Source: Mycobacterium pseudokansasii
GTDB taxonomy: Bacteria; Actinomycetota; Actinomycetes; Mycobacteriales; Mycobacteriaceae
DNA: 64,000 nucleotides
Assembly (NCBI RefSeq): GCF_900566075.1
Contig: NZ_UPHU01000002.1
Span: 53,446-117,445, forward strand
Direction of reading: 5' to 3'
Part shown: positions 41,516 through 50,984 of the stretch, piece by piece
How positions within the stretch are numbered: position 1 is the stretch's first letter
Layout: each line of letters opens with the position of its first letter
The notes under the pieces: generated by a model
The model's input: only the letters and a program-made list of their open reading frames with translations
Database searches by the model: none
Told to the model about the DNA's origin: nothing
Made by a program: the position numbers and the translations under genes

Positions 41516-44467
41516 TTAGTCCAGCGCGGGCGGTAGGGCGACCTGGATCAGCTGGCCGCCGGCCTTGCGGAGGTAGAGCTCACCGCGTCCGGGTATCCGG
41601 GCGGCGGGGCGGACCTGGTCGATGATGTATTCCTTCTTGTCGCCGTCGAGCACCAGCACCGAGGTACCTCCGCGCTGCATTGCCTGGATCAGCTTGTTCG
41701 ACCCGCCGCGGGAGTACCAGCCTTCGCTGGTCACCGAGGCGATGACGTGCAGATCCAGGTTGCGAGCCGACTCCACTGCCGGCAGCAGCGGGTGCAATAC
41801 CGTGGTGGAGGGTCCATTGGGGCTCAGCATCGTCAGGTCGTCGATGAGGATGAACCACTTGGGGCGCACGGGCTTCCAGTCTCGAAGCTGACGTGGATCC
41901 AGGTTCGCTGGGGGTCGACGCCGCTCCAACAAGGCCCCGATTTGGGCGGCGGCTTCACCGATTTTGGCGTGATCGGTCTCCCATACCGTGCGGTACTCGT
42001 CAGCCAGGGCGTCGCCGATCGAGAAATCGGGATCGAACATCATCACCTGGACCTCGTCTGGGCGGTAGGTCTGCATGATCGCTGCGCACACCGTGCGCAG
42101 GAACACGGTGCGCCCGGCTTTGGTGGTGCCGGTGCAAAACGCGTGCGGATAGAGGTTGAGATCCAGCCAGGCTGTAGACATGTCGCGCTCGCCGATGCCG
42201 ATCGGCAGTGCGTGCCGTGGCGCGGTGTCGGGCAGTGGTTCCAGGTCGGTGAAGGCGACTTCGCCGGGCAGTTGCTGCAGCTGCGGTGCTGGACCGAAGC
42301 CCCGTTTGGCCCATTCTTCGGCCACCAAGGACGCCGTTGCCTCGGTGGCCGCTACCTCACCACCGACGTGAGCGACCTGGGCCACGAAGGGCACGGCGAC
42401 CAGCATGTGCTTACCGGGCTTGACCACCCCTCGCCCCTTTTGGTCTTCGGGGACGGTCTTAGCTGTGGGGCGGTCCATCAGGGAGTTGGTGGAGTCGGCC
42501 AGGCGCAGTTCTACTTTGGAACTCAACTTCGGTTCGGCCTTCATTCCCAGCCAGGCGTCGTTGCTGAAGATCACATGCACGCCGAAGTTCAGGGCACCGT
42601 CGGCTAAAGCGGTGATCCGGTCGTGGATCAGCGGCAGTTCGTTCCTGATCGCGGTGATGTTGTCCACGACCAGAAACACGTCACCGTGGCCATCTTCGGG
42701 CACCGGTCGCCGGTTCGGACCGAACTTGTTCGCCCGGAAGCGCGACAGGTCCAGCCCCGTCGGCTGCCCGCTGGAGAAGCCCGGGTCCACCCACCGCGTC
42801 CAGTCGCGTTTGCGGTTGCGCAGGATCCGCTCGACCTCGGCGACCACCCGCTGGACCTTCTCTTCGTCGCCGGTGCCCGCGATGCCGCACACATGCGGCA
42901 GCCCGGCCACACTTTGCAGTTTCAGGCCACCAAAGTCGATGCCGTAGAACTGCACCCGCTGCGGAGAGTTCGTCATCGCCAAGGACATCATCAAGGTGCG
43001 CAGCGCGGTTGTCTTACCGGCCTGCGGGGCGCCGGCCACACCTGCGCTGCTGTCAACGAGCGAGAGCGCCACCACGTCTTGGGAGTGCTCGAAGGGATCG
43101 TCTTCTCGCCCATAGGCTGCAACCAGGCCTGAGTCTTCGGTGAACTCGTCCCAGGGACGATTCCAGTACTCCCCCAAGATCACATCGAGGGTCAACGTGG
43201 TGGTGTCATCGAGCGCAGGCCGCCACATGCGGTGGCCGCGCGGCATCGTCCGGGCCGCCTCGCGCAGCCGATCGACCATCAACTCGGCCACGGTGGGGGC
43301 ATCAGCTTCCGGAGAGCTGTCTAGCGCGTCCTCTAGCTCCACGTCGCTCTCACCGACCACGATGTCGGGCAGCGGGACCAGTGCCGTGCTGAACTTGGTG
43401 ACCGAAAGGTAGTGGCCTTCGCTGCGATCGCGTTCTGTGGCATTCATCTTCGGTGCAATGAATTGGCCGCTGGCATAAAAGCTGCGGTAGCGGGTGTGCT
43501 CGCCATCGACGACGAGGAACGCTGACCCCTGCGGGGCGTTCTTCAATTCCTCCCACGCTCGAGGGGAGCCGATCGCCGCACGGGATTCGCCGGCATCCTT
43601 GACCTTCAGGCCGATCGCGAACGTCTGTTGGGCGATCATGCCGGCCATCTTGCCCACCTCCATGCGCTGGCTGGCGTTAAGGATGTGAATCCACAGCGAC
43701 CGACCCAGGCGGGCGACCTCGTCCATCACCTTGGCCATTTCCGGCACCAAGTCCAGCATCTGGGAAAACTCGTCGAGGACCAGTAGCAGGGCGGGAAGCG
43801 GTTCGAGATCAGTGCGCCCTGATGCCCGGGCCTTTTCATAGAGCCGCACGCTGGCGAACCCGGTGGTGTTGAGCAGCTCTTGGCGGCGCTTCAACTCACC
43901 GCGCAGCACCAGCTTGAAACGGTCGAGCTTGTGCTGTGATTTCGACAAGTTCGAAATGATGCCGTCGCAGTGCGGCAAATCCTCCAGGGGTCCGAACGCC
44001 GACTCTCCCTTGAAGTCTCCCAGCAGGATACGCAGTTGCTGCGGGGAATGCGTCGCGCATAGGGCAAGCACGGTGGAGATCAGGTGCTCGGATTTACCCG
44101 AGCCGGTCTGTCCGACCATTGACCCGTGCGGCCCGAAGCCGCCCTCGGCGCCTTCCTTGACGTCCAAGTAGACCAGGCGGCCAGTAAGGGCCTTGCCGAT
44201 GGGTACCCGCAGCCGGTTGGCCGGTGACAGGTTGTTCCAATTCAACCGCGGATCCCAAACGCGCAGATCGTAAATACCTAGCGCATCGGTGAAGTCCTGT
44301 CCGGCGCGGGCCTCCTCCGCCGTCTTCGCCAGCAGTGATTCTGCCTCGTCGGTGGGCGTGAACGCCGCCAGCGCCCGTGCCAGCGCCTCGGCCTCATAAA
44401 TCGGCATGATGTCGGGTTCGGCGGCGAACCGCAGACCCATGGGCATCGACCGGGTGACTGCAACCAT
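41516..44467 (-). CDS. eccCb: EccCb, triple-ATPase subunit of ESX-P
   Basis: The 983-residue protein holds all three FtsK/SpoIIIE-type ATPase domains of EccC. ATPase 1 has VGQTGSGKS (about 118-126) and ALLLVLDEF. ATPase 2 has GAPQAGKTT (about 477) and DVFLVVDN. ATPase 3 has GTTKAGRT (about 777), where Arg replaces the Walker A Lys, and KWFILIDD. In the EccC of T. curvata the substrate signal binds ATPase 3. The gene overlaps eccCa (TAATG), which sets the start; in ESX-1 the split lies one domain later. Confidence 0.9.
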   Translation of the reverse strand: MVAVTRSMPMGLRFAAEPDIMPIYEAEALARALAAFTPTDEAESLLAKTAEEARAGQDFTDALGIYDLRVWDPRLNWNNLSPANRLRVPIGKALTGRLVYLDVKEGAEGGFGPHGSMVGQTGSGKSEHLISTVLALCATHSPQQLRILLGDFKGESAFGPLEDLPHCDGIISNLSKSQHKLDRFKLVLRGELKRRQELLNTTGFASVRLYEKARASGRTDLEPLPALLLVLDEFSQMLDLVPEMAKVMDEVARLGRSLWIHILNASQRMEVGKMAGMIAQQTFAIGLKVKDAGESRAAIGSPRAWEELKNAPQGSAFLVVDGEHTRYRSFYASGQFIAPKMNATERDRSEGHYLSVTKFSTALVPLPDIVVGESDVELEDALDSSPEADAPTVAELMVDRLREAARTMPRGHRMWRPALDDTTTLTLDVILGEYWNRPWDEFTEDSGLVAAYGREDDPFEHSQDVVALSLVDSSAGVAGAPQAGKTTALRTLMMSLAMTNSPQRVQFYGIDFGGLKLQSVAGLPHVCGIAGTGDEEKVQRVVAEVERILRNRKRDWTRWVDPGFSSGQPTGLDLSRFRANKFGPNRRPVPEDGHGDVFLVVDNITAIRNELPLIHDRITALADGALNFGVHVIFSNDAWLGMKAEPKLSSKVELRLADSTNSLMDRPTAKTVPEDQKGRGVVKPGKHMLVAVPFVAQVAHVGGEVAATEATASLVAEEWAKRGFGPAPQLQQLPGEVAFTDLEPLPDTAPRHALPIGIGERDMSTAWLDLNLYPHAFCTGTTKAGRTVFLRTVCAAIMQTYRPDEVQVMMFDPDFSIGDALADEYRTVWETDHAKIGEAAAQIGALLERRRPPANLDPRQLRDWKPVRPKWFILIDDLTMLSPNGPSTTVLHPLLPAVESARNLDLHVIASVTSEGWYSRGGSNKLIQAMQRGGTSVLVLDGDKKEYIIDQVRPAARIPGRGELYLRKAGGQLIQVALPPALD

Positions 44468-45633
44468 TAGCAAACCTCCTGACCAGCGGCCTTGAGTAGA
44501 TTGATGGTGCCGTTCTCATCGGTGGCCATAAAAAATGCTGTGGCGCCGTTGGCCAGCACGCTGTGTTCATTGCCGGTGGCTTCCAAGACCGAAACCCCCA
44601 GTCGCCCTTGCGCACCGAGTATTGGTGAGCAGTCGGCCTCGGGAAGATCGACAACCGTGACCAAGAAGCTTTCGGGGAGCGGACTGCCTTCCTGTCGGGT
44701 TTGGAAGGGGCCGCGTTGGGCCAACGCATCGCCGTAACGCTCCATAAAGGAAGGCACGTCGGGGAAGATGAGCCGTACCGGTCCGCAGGCGTCGACCAAC
44801 TCGTCATCGCCGTTGTGCGGCAACCACTTCGCCCAATCCCACGACGCCTCATCATCGCTGATAATGGCGATTTTGACGTCATCGGGGCCGTGGAACACGC
44901 AGATTTGACAGATCAACGACCGCAACAGTCCTTGGACCGTCGAGCGCATCTGAGGCTCGCCGAAAAACGCCCACCCCATCTGATCGAAGAGGTGAAGCGG
45001 CCGGGGCACGTCGTGCACCACGTTCTGCGCGATGAGCAGATCCCGCACGGCGACTGTGGTCACCGTCTCGCGGAACTCTGGTGGCGGAACCTTTGTCGGC
45101 GGTTGGAGTTTCGTCTTGAGTCGGGTCACGCCTAACCCGAGCCGGGCATGCCCGAAATTGCGCTCACTGGGGGTGCGCTCCCACATGCGACCGGTGCCGA
45201 CGAGCGTCGCCAGGGAGCCGTTGGTGGGATCGGGATGGTGATAGCAAATCTCGCGCGCCTGCGCACGGCCGGCGGCGTGGATCTTGGCGCGCTGCTCGTC
45301 GAGGGTCCGCAAATGGTCGGCGCGGTCCTGATTGATGGCGCTGCCGTGGGCCTTCTTCCCGGTGCCCCCCATCCGGTTTCGCAGAATCCCCAGCATGGAG
45401 ATCAGCATTACCGGGAACAGGAAGAAGGAGCCGCCCGAGAGCTGCCGGGCACCCGAGAGATACAGCATCACCATCAATGCCACCGCCGCGGCGACGAAGA
45501 TCAGCACCCACACCCACATCGGCGGCGTACTCGGCGCCGGCCTGCTGATCTCGCACGGATCGGGAAGCTCCACCGCCGACTCTGGAACATCTGGTTTGCC
45601 AACCTGTTGGCGGATGAATCCGATACGGCTCAC
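44467..45633 (-). CDS. eccCa: EccCa, membrane/DUF subunit of split EccC
   Basis: The 388-residue protein has two transmembrane helices (WVWVLIFVAAAVALMVMLYL, FFLFPVMLISMLGILRN) followed by the EccC-specific cytoplasmic region and the degenerate first nucleotidase (DUF) domain (VKIAIISDDEASWDWAKWLP, then CGPVRLIFPDV). No Walker A is present, as usual for this domain. It ends before ATPase 1, which is on EccCb. GTG 45633 overlaps the eccB stop (GTGA). Together with EccCb it forms the ESX-P motor. Confidence 0.88.
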   Translation of the reverse strand: MSRIGFIRQQVGKPDVPESAVELPDPCEISRPAPSTPPMWVWVLIFVAAAVALMVMLYLSGARQLSGGSFFLFPVMLISMLGILRNRMGGTGKKAHGSAINQDRADHLRTLDEQRAKIHAAGRAQAREICYHHPDPTNGSLATLVGTGRMWERTPSERNFGHARLGLGVTRLKTKLQPPTKVPPPEFRETVTTVAVRDLLIAQNVVHDVPRPLHLFDQMGWAFFGEPQMRSTVQGLLRSLICQICVFHGPDDVKIAIISDDEASWDWAKWLPHNGDDELVDACGPVRLIFPDVPSFMERYGDALAQRGPFQTRQEGSPLPESFLVTVVDLPEADCSPILGAQGRLGVSVLEATGNEHSVLANGATAFFMATDENGTINLLKAAGQEVC

Positions 45634-47147
45634 TGGCCCGGTCCCTTCGTTGGTACCTGCAAGGCGGCGACATTCGTATCTGGCATCAAGCTGTCATGCT
45701 GGGCCATCGCCGCAGGCTTGGACAACGCTGGCCCCGCCGGAAGCCACTTGATCACCGACCACGGCGCCGGGGTGGGCAGGTCAGCCTTCAATCCCAGTGC
45801 CTGCCGGCTTTGGTCCTCACCGCCACCGCCGGTACTCGGCACACCAAAGCGCACACCGTTGTTGCCGATGAACCACAAGCTCTCGCCACGCACCGAATCC
45901 GGCTGCACACCAGTCACCTGAACAAAGTTGGCCGAGCCCGGGCTGACATAGACCTGGTTGGCGGTGTTGACACCGGCACTCACGAAGGGCACCACGCGAC
46001 GCTCATCGCCCACCGGGATCGGCAATCGCCGCCCCGAAATAGTGCTGACCTGAGCCTGCGGCTCGCCGTTAGTCTTGCGCCACATCACACACGTCACCGG
46101 CTCGACAGCCTTGTCCAACAACTGCACCAGGCCCCTCGGGTAGACCGAGATATCAAACCCAACCGCCTGGGGCATCCCCGTCAAGGCTGCTGACTTGGCC
46201 TGAATGACCTGAGCCCCTGGCACCACCGCGGCATTGATGATCATGGTGGCCACCGTCTGCGGGACGCGCTGCACCCCAGCCGGCAGCGCCACGAAGAACT
46301 GCGGATCACCTGTCACATCGGAGACACGCATCACGCTGCCCGACACCACAGGAAGGTCGGCGGTGCTGTAGCTGACCGGTCCGCCCGGCGTCGGTATCGC
46401 CGGCACCCGCACGGGCGCCGTCGGCGTCAACGCCTCGTACAAAGCCCGCGACATCGCCGCCGGATGCAAATTCCCAACCGGCAACCCCAACGCCAGTGTC
46501 ACCGGCTTATCGGCGAGGTCGATTTCTGAGCGATGCCCATCCGTCACCAGGAACGTCGCGCCGGCGTACGTCATCAAACCCACCTGCGGGGAATCGATCC
46601 TGTGCGCCCAGTCGCCGAGATCGGCCAAACCGTCGATCACCGTCACCTTCGGCACCACCTGAGAACCTTGCGAACCCAGCCAGTCACACAACGCCCACCC
46701 AGTGTCCCCCGGGGTGCGCACCGTCAGATCATCCGGCGCGCCTTGAATCCCGAGAATCGGCCCCACCGGTGCCTTAAGGATTTCACTCATCGGCACCAGC
46801 GTCGGATCGTTGGGCTGACCGGTGATCAGCCGCGCTGACGCCTTGTTCAGCACCGGGTGCATCACTCCACCCACCTCGACATACATACCGCCGCCGCCGC
46901 GCGCCTCCACGAACTCCGACTTCCCGATCTGCCCGATCGGCTTGATGAACGCCACGATCGCGCACACCCCCACGATGGCCACCGAAGCCACAAACCCCAC
47001 CAGCAGCGACGCCGCCGAGTTCTTCGACGGATCGTGCACCAGCCGCACGTTGCGCCGGCCGATCCCCACCGAAATGCGATGCCGAAGGAAACGCCACGCT
47101 GAAACCTGTTCCAGTGAAGCGTAATTCAATCCGCCACGTCGTGCCAT
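45630..47147 (-). CDS. eccB: EccB, membrane/periplasmic component of ESX-P
   Basis: The 505-residue protein starts MARRGGLNYASLEQVSAWRF, the conserved cytoplasmic EccB N-terminus, with one transmembrane helix (LLVGFVASVAIVGVCAIVAFI, about 48-68) and a large periplasmic domain of repeated beta units. Two Cys (WALCDWLG, EPVTCVMW) match the EccB disulfide positions. GVRFGVPSTG near 440 is the family C-terminal motif. The stop overlaps eccCa. It is the first core component in the locus and is preceded by the hydrolase genes. Confidence 0.92.
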   Translation of the reverse strand: MARRGGLNYASLEQVSAWRFLRHRISVGIGRRNVRLVHDPSKNSAASLLVGFVASVAIVGVCAIVAFIKPIGQIGKSEFVEARGGGGMYVEVGGVMHPVLNKASARLITGQPNDPTLVPMSEILKAPVGPILGIQGAPDDLTVRTPGDTGWALCDWLGSQGSQVVPKVTVIDGLADLGDWAHRIDSPQVGLMTYAGATFLVTDGHRSEIDLADKPVTLALGLPVGNLHPAAMSRALYEALTPTAPVRVPAIPTPGGPVSYSTADLPVVSGSVMRVSDVTGDPQFFVALPAGVQRVPQTVATMIINAAVVPGAQVIQAKSAALTGMPQAVGFDISVYPRGLVQLLDKAVEPVTCVMWRKTNGEPQAQVSTISGRRLPIPVGDERRVVPFVSAGVNTANQVYVSPGSANFVQVTGVQPDSVRGESLWFIGNNGVRFGVPSTGGGGEDQSRQALGLKADLPTPAPWSVIKWLPAGPALSKPAAMAQHDSLMPDTNVAALQVPTKGPGQ

Positions 47148-47171
47148 CTCCCTGTCCCCTTCGAACGCTGT

Positions 47172-48200
47172 CTACGCCGCGCGTCTGATTTCAAATCCCC
47201 CGGAGGGCCACTTACCGATCCGCACGCTCTGTCCCCGGCTCGGAGACTCGATCGTCTGGTGATCGTTCATCACCAGCTGCACATGTTGGTACTCGCCGTT
47301 TTGCTTGTTGCACAACAAAATATCGCCAGGCCTGGCATCTTCTGGACGCACGCGCACACCCCAACCGGTCATCTCGTACGTGGTGCGCGGAATGGCGATC
47401 CCCGCCTGCTTGTACGCGTACTGCACCAGACCAGAACAGTCCAAACCCACGTTCGGTTTGGTGCCACCCCAGACATACGGAACGCCCAGCTGCGTCAACG
47501 CAGCTTTAACGATGCGGTCACCCTGCGGGCCACCGCTCCCACCGAAATCAGCGTTGGTACCGGCACCCGCTTGCGCGCCGACCGCCTGCTGAGCCCGTCC
47601 CGACCCGCCCCCGCCAAGCAGGTTGCCGAGCATGCCCAAGGGAGCCAACGGCATTGCGCTCATCGGTATCTGCGGCATCATCGGCATTTGGGGCATCATC
47701 GGTGCAGCCCCGCCCGCAGGGTGACCGATGCTCTGATAGCCCGCTGCGGTCGCGTCGGCGGCCGCGGCGTGCGTTGCGGCCTCACTGCTGCCCTGATCGA
47801 GAGTGGACTTGGTGTCTTGGAGGTGACGTTTGATCGCCGAGACCAAGGCTTGCTGGCCGGCCGGAGTGTTGACCGCCAACCCTTTTGACTGCACATCAGC
47901 CACTGCTGCGGCGATCACCGCATCCATCCGCCCGCGGGAAGCGCCGGCCGAGGCCAGCGCCGCGTGCAGGCCACCAAGGCCTGCTTCGTCGTGATCAGCA
48001 AGTGCCTCAACGCTTCTGAACACCGTCGCGGACTCATCGGTGAACCCCTCAGCTGCCTGACCTGAGCCGTCACCGGTCTGATCCGGCACCGGGCCCAGGC
48101 TTGGAGGTGGCGCCAACGCCAACCCAACGCCGGTGCCAAAACTCTCCCGAGCCATACCCATCGCGGCACCGGCAGCACGCACGAACCCATCAACACTCAT
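47172..48200 (-). CDS. NlpC/P60 peptidoglycan endopeptidase with shared N-terminal helical domain
   Basis: The 342 residues have a helical N-terminal domain (about 1-180, MSVDGFVRAAGAAMGMARES) that is identical to that of the next upstream gene. A Met/Pro/Gly linker follows, and then an NlpC/P60 domain with LGVPYVWGG, LDCSGLVQYAYKQAG (Cys about 254) and EYQHVQLVM (His about 306). Such enzymes cut peptide stems of the cell wall. No classical signal peptide is seen, so the N-terminal domain may mediate ESX-P export. ATG 48200 was chosen because the same start exists in the paralogue; the longer frame diverges. Confidence 0.85.
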   Translation of the reverse strand: MSVDGFVRAAGAAMGMARESFGTGVGLALAPPPSLGPVPDQTGDGSGQAAEGFTDESATVFRSVEALADHDEAGLGGLHAALASAGASRGRMDAVIAAAVADVQSKGLAVNTPAGQQALVSAIKRHLQDTKSTLDQGSSEAATHAAAADATAAGYQSIGHPAGGAAPMMPQMPMMPQIPMSAMPLAPLGMLGNLLGGGGSGRAQQAVGAQAGAGTNADFGGSGGPQGDRIVKAALTQLGVPYVWGGTKPNVGLDCSGLVQYAYKQAGIAIPRTTYEMTGWGVRVRPEDARPGDILLCNKQNGEYQHVQLVMNDHQTIESPSRGQSVRIGKWPSGGFEIRRAA

Positions 48201-48211
48201 CGCTGCCAACC
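47657..48211. repeat. 555-bp near-identical direct repeat, copy 1
   Basis: This covers the start and first ~180 codons of the NlpC/P60 gene and matches 48843-49397 at a fixed offset of 1,186 bp. I found two differences (T47907/C49093 and T47667/G48853). The match ends within a few bases of the start codons and of the Met-rich linker, so it spans exactly the N-terminal module. Confidence 0.92.
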
Positions 48212-48237
48212 CCCCATCGACGGCTTTGGTACCAGCA

Positions 48238-49386
48238 TCAGTAACCACCCGGAGCATGGTGAGGATTGAACTGACCCACTTCCGACAAGTTCGATCCGTC
48301 ACGCTGTACGTGATAGCGGCGCATCAAATAGTTCATCGCTGCGGTGATGTTGGCGACCGGGTCATAAATGTTGCGTGAGGTGCCCGGCTGGTGGTTCGAG
48401 GCGAACGTCGCGGGAATCGTTTGCAACCCGCCACGCGAGGACCCTGCCGGTGCGCCGTCGACCATCCGGGCGCCGTGGGCGTTGGGGTCGCTCAAATTCA
48501 CCGCGTCGGGGTGGTACCCGGATTCCCGCGCCAGCCCCGTCATCAACCCACGGGTCCAGTTGGCGCGCGCGACGGGATCGGTGATGCCCATTGTGTCGAG
48601 GGCTTTGCCAAGGTACTGGCGGTAAGCGTCTGGGCCGCCAGGGAAGCCCTGCTTGGCCAGGTTCACCTCCTCGACCGGGATTGCGCCAGCGTCAGTGCGG
48701 TTCTCCACGCCTTCACCGCTGGGAGCGCTACCCTCGGAGCCCGCCACCGCCATCGACCCGGTACTGGGTGAGACTTGTTGACCAAGAAGGCTCGTCAGAC
48801 CACCCAGTGGAGACAGTATTGCGCCCATGGGCATCCCGCCGCCGCTCATCGGGATCTGCGGCATCATCGGCATTTGGGGCATCATCGGTGCAGCCCCGCC
48901 CGCAGGGTGACCGATGCTCTGATAGCCCGCTGCGGTCGCGTCGGCGGCCGCGGCGTGCGTTGCGGCCTCACTGCTGCCCTGATCGAGAGTGGACTTGGTG
49001 TCTTGGAGGTGACGTTTGATCGCCGAGACCAAGGCTTGCTGGCCGGCCGGAGTGTTGACCGCCAACCCTTTTGACTGCACATCAGCCACTGCCGCGGCGA
49101 TCACCGCATCCATCCGCCCGCGGGAAGCGCCGGCCGAGGCCAGCGCCGCGTGCAGGCCACCAAGGCCTGCTTCGTCGTGATCAGCAAGTGCCTCAACGCT
49201 TCTGAACACCGTCGCGGACTCATCGGTGAACCCCTCAGCTGCCTGACCTGAGCCGTCACCGGTCTGATCCGGCACCGGGCCCAGGCTTGGAGGTGGCGCC
49301 AACGCCAACCCAACGCCGGTGCCAAAACTCTCCCGAGCCATACCCATCGCGGCACCGGCAGCACGCACGAACCCATCAACACTCAT
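48238..49386 (-). CDS. Lytic transglycosylase-like protein with shared N-terminal helical domain
   Basis: The first ~180 of 382 residues are identical to the NlpC/P60 protein. The C-terminal half is an SLT-type domain with LMTGLARESGYHPDAVN (catalytic Glu about 286), SRGGLQTIPATFASNH and ANITAAMNYLMRRYHV, the motif order of lytic transglycosylases. It would cut glycan strands while its neighbour cuts peptides. No standard signal peptide is visible, so the shared domain may be the export or targeting signal. The gene ends 37 bp before the next start. Confidence 0.85.
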   Translation of the reverse strand: MSVDGFVRAAGAAMGMARESFGTGVGLALAPPPSLGPVPDQTGDGSGQAAEGFTDESATVFRSVEALADHDEAGLGGLHAALASAGASRGRMDAVIAAAVADVQSKGLAVNTPAGQQALVSAIKRHLQDTKSTLDQGSSEAATHAAAADATAAGYQSIGHPAGGAAPMMPQMPMMPQIPMSGGGMPMGAILSPLGGLTSLLGQQVSPSTGSMAVAGSEGSAPSGEGVENRTDAGAIPVEEVNLAKQGFPGGPDAYRQYLGKALDTMGITDPVARANWTRGLMTGLARESGYHPDAVNLSDPNAHGARMVDGAPAGSSRGGLQTIPATFASNHQPGTSRNIYDPVANITAAMNYLMRRYHVQRDGSNLSEVGQFNPHHAPGGY

Positions 49387-49397
49387 CGCTGCCAACC
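48843..49397. repeat. 555-bp near-identical direct repeat, copy 2
   Basis: Second copy of the module at 47657-48211. Synonymous positions are also conserved, which points to recent duplication or ongoing gene conversion. Recombination between the copies would delete the transglycosylase-coding part, leaving one fused gene. Confidence 0.92.
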
Positions 49398-49507
49398 ACA
49401 CGCTCGAAAGGCGACGGGCGACAACCGATCCCGACGGCCATCGCGATCATCCCAGGCCATCGCCGACCTGTCCGCCACCGATATCACCCCTGGTCCTCGC
49501 TGACGAC

Positions 49508-50968
49508 CTAAGATGACGACGGCCCGCGCGGCGGGACCGGCGGGACCGCCGGAGCGGGCTGAGCCGGCTTGACGGCCTGAGCACTGGGATCCATCCAGCC
49601 CAGGAAGTCTGGGCTCGACCCCACGCTCGTCAACGGCTGAACCTGCCCGGAAACCAACACCTTGCCATTGCCCAGAGCCATCACCAGATGGTCCTGCCAC
49701 ACACCCACATCGCCGGCCTGCAACTTGGTGGGTGGAATCGGATTGACGACCGGGGTCCCCGGCGGGGGCACGTTCACACCAGCCTGGTGCCAAGCATCAG
49801 CTACCGGCGCACCGCCCAGGGCGGCTTTGACGGCAGTAGCGCCCTGCACCGTACGTGCTTCGGCGGATCCACCGTCAGGCAACGCGACGTGCGTGGTCGC
49901 GGGCGGCGCGGAAGCGGCCGGATCAGTGGGGGTGTGATCCGCAGCAGGACTGGTCTGTGCACCCTCGGCGCCGGACTTGGGCTGGTCACCGCCCGAACCG
50001 GACTCGTCGCGGAACTTAGAGCCCGACGCGTCGGGCTTAGGCTGGTTACCGGAGTCCTGATCGTCACGGAACCCTGCGTCACGCCCGCCGCCCAGGCCGC
50101 TCAATGCGCTGAGCGGATCGCCCGCGCCCATGCCCGGCATTCCCCCGCCGAACGACGGCATCGACGGTATCTGCGGCATCCCCATACCGGCGGGCATCAT
50201 GCCCGCCCCCGGCATCATGCCCTGACCAAGCGGAGAGGCGCCCGCCGCAGGTGGAGCTGCCGCAGCTGGCGCGGTGCCCTGGTCCTCAGGACTGCCGCCG
50301 CCGCTAGGGTTGCCGCCGTGACCGCTGTTCCCGGCGGGCTCAGCACCGACCTTTCCGCTGTCATCGCCACCGATCCCGCCGTACTTCTTGGTCAACTCGC
50401 GTGTATGCCGAGCTTTGGCCTCCGCATCGGCGATCTGCTGATCGAGCACCTTCTTGGCGGCAGTCAGCTTTTCCCTCAAGAAGTCCCGAAGCTCCTGCTG
50501 ACCTGCTGGCGTATTGAGCCTCGGCCCGAGCTCGGTGATCTTGTCGTTGACGTCCTTGGCGATGTTGTCGAGCTGCTGCTGACCTGCTGTTCCCGCGGCG
50601 TGAATCGCCTCGATCGTCGCCGCCGCGCTCTGGTCCAATTCATGCAGCTGCGTGATCACATCGGCGAACGTGCTGGCATCGGCGTTGAGATGGTTTGCGG
50701 CTTCCCCCGATCCGGGGACCGGTCCCTGGGGCGGTGGCGGCAGTGGCCCCGGCGCAGCGGGCGGCAGCGGGAGCAGCGGAGTTTCTTCCCGATGGGGCGC
50801 CGGCGGATGAGGCGGGGGCGCGTGGGGCGCGTCGCCGTGCGTGGGCGTGCTGCCGCCAATGATGCCGCCGATCACCGGGGCCAGCGGACCCAAGATGGGT
50901 CCGGCGATGGCGCCGCCCAACACCGATCCGATCACGGTGCCGATCGGATTCCAGTCGTCAGTAGACAT
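49508..50968 (-). CDS. Third protein with the helical domain and a degenerate NlpC/P60-like end
   Basis: The 486 residues start with a hydrophobic Gly-rich stretch (VIGSVLGGAIAGPILGPLAP) and a Pro/His-rich linker. A helical domain follows (about 90-200) whose NTPAGQQELRDFLREKLTAA matches NTPAGQQALVSAIKRHLQDT of the two hydrolases. After a Gly/Pro/Met linker the end resembles an NlpC/P60 fold (VADAWHQAGVNVPP, LQAGDVGVWQDHLVMALGNG) with the GD and His positions but no Cys where the nucleophile is expected. It is probably a non-catalytic wall-binding or regulatory relative. It begins 16 bp after the YbaB-like gene. Confidence 0.7.
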   Translation of the reverse strand: MSTDDWNPIGTVIGSVLGGAIAGPILGPLAPVIGGIIGGSTPTHGDAPHAPPPHPPAPHREETPLLPLPPAAPGPLPPPPQGPVPGSGEAANHLNADASTFADVITQLHELDQSAAATIEAIHAAGTAGQQQLDNIAKDVNDKITELGPRLNTPAGQQELRDFLREKLTAAKKVLDQQIADAEAKARHTRELTKKYGGIGGDDSGKVGAEPAGNSGHGGNPSGGGSPEDQGTAPAAAAPPAAGASPLGQGMMPGAGMMPAGMGMPQIPSMPSFGGGMPGMGAGDPLSALSGLGGGRDAGFRDDQDSGNQPKPDASGSKFRDESGSGGDQPKSGAEGAQTSPAADHTPTDPAASAPPATTHVALPDGGSAEARTVQGATAVKAALGGAPVADAWHQAGVNVPPPGTPVVNPIPPTKLQAGDVGVWQDHLVMALGNGKVLVSGQVQPLTSVGSSPDFLGWMDPSAQAVKPAQPAPAVPPVPPRGPSSS

Positions 50969-50984
50969 TGTGGTGGCGTCCCTT

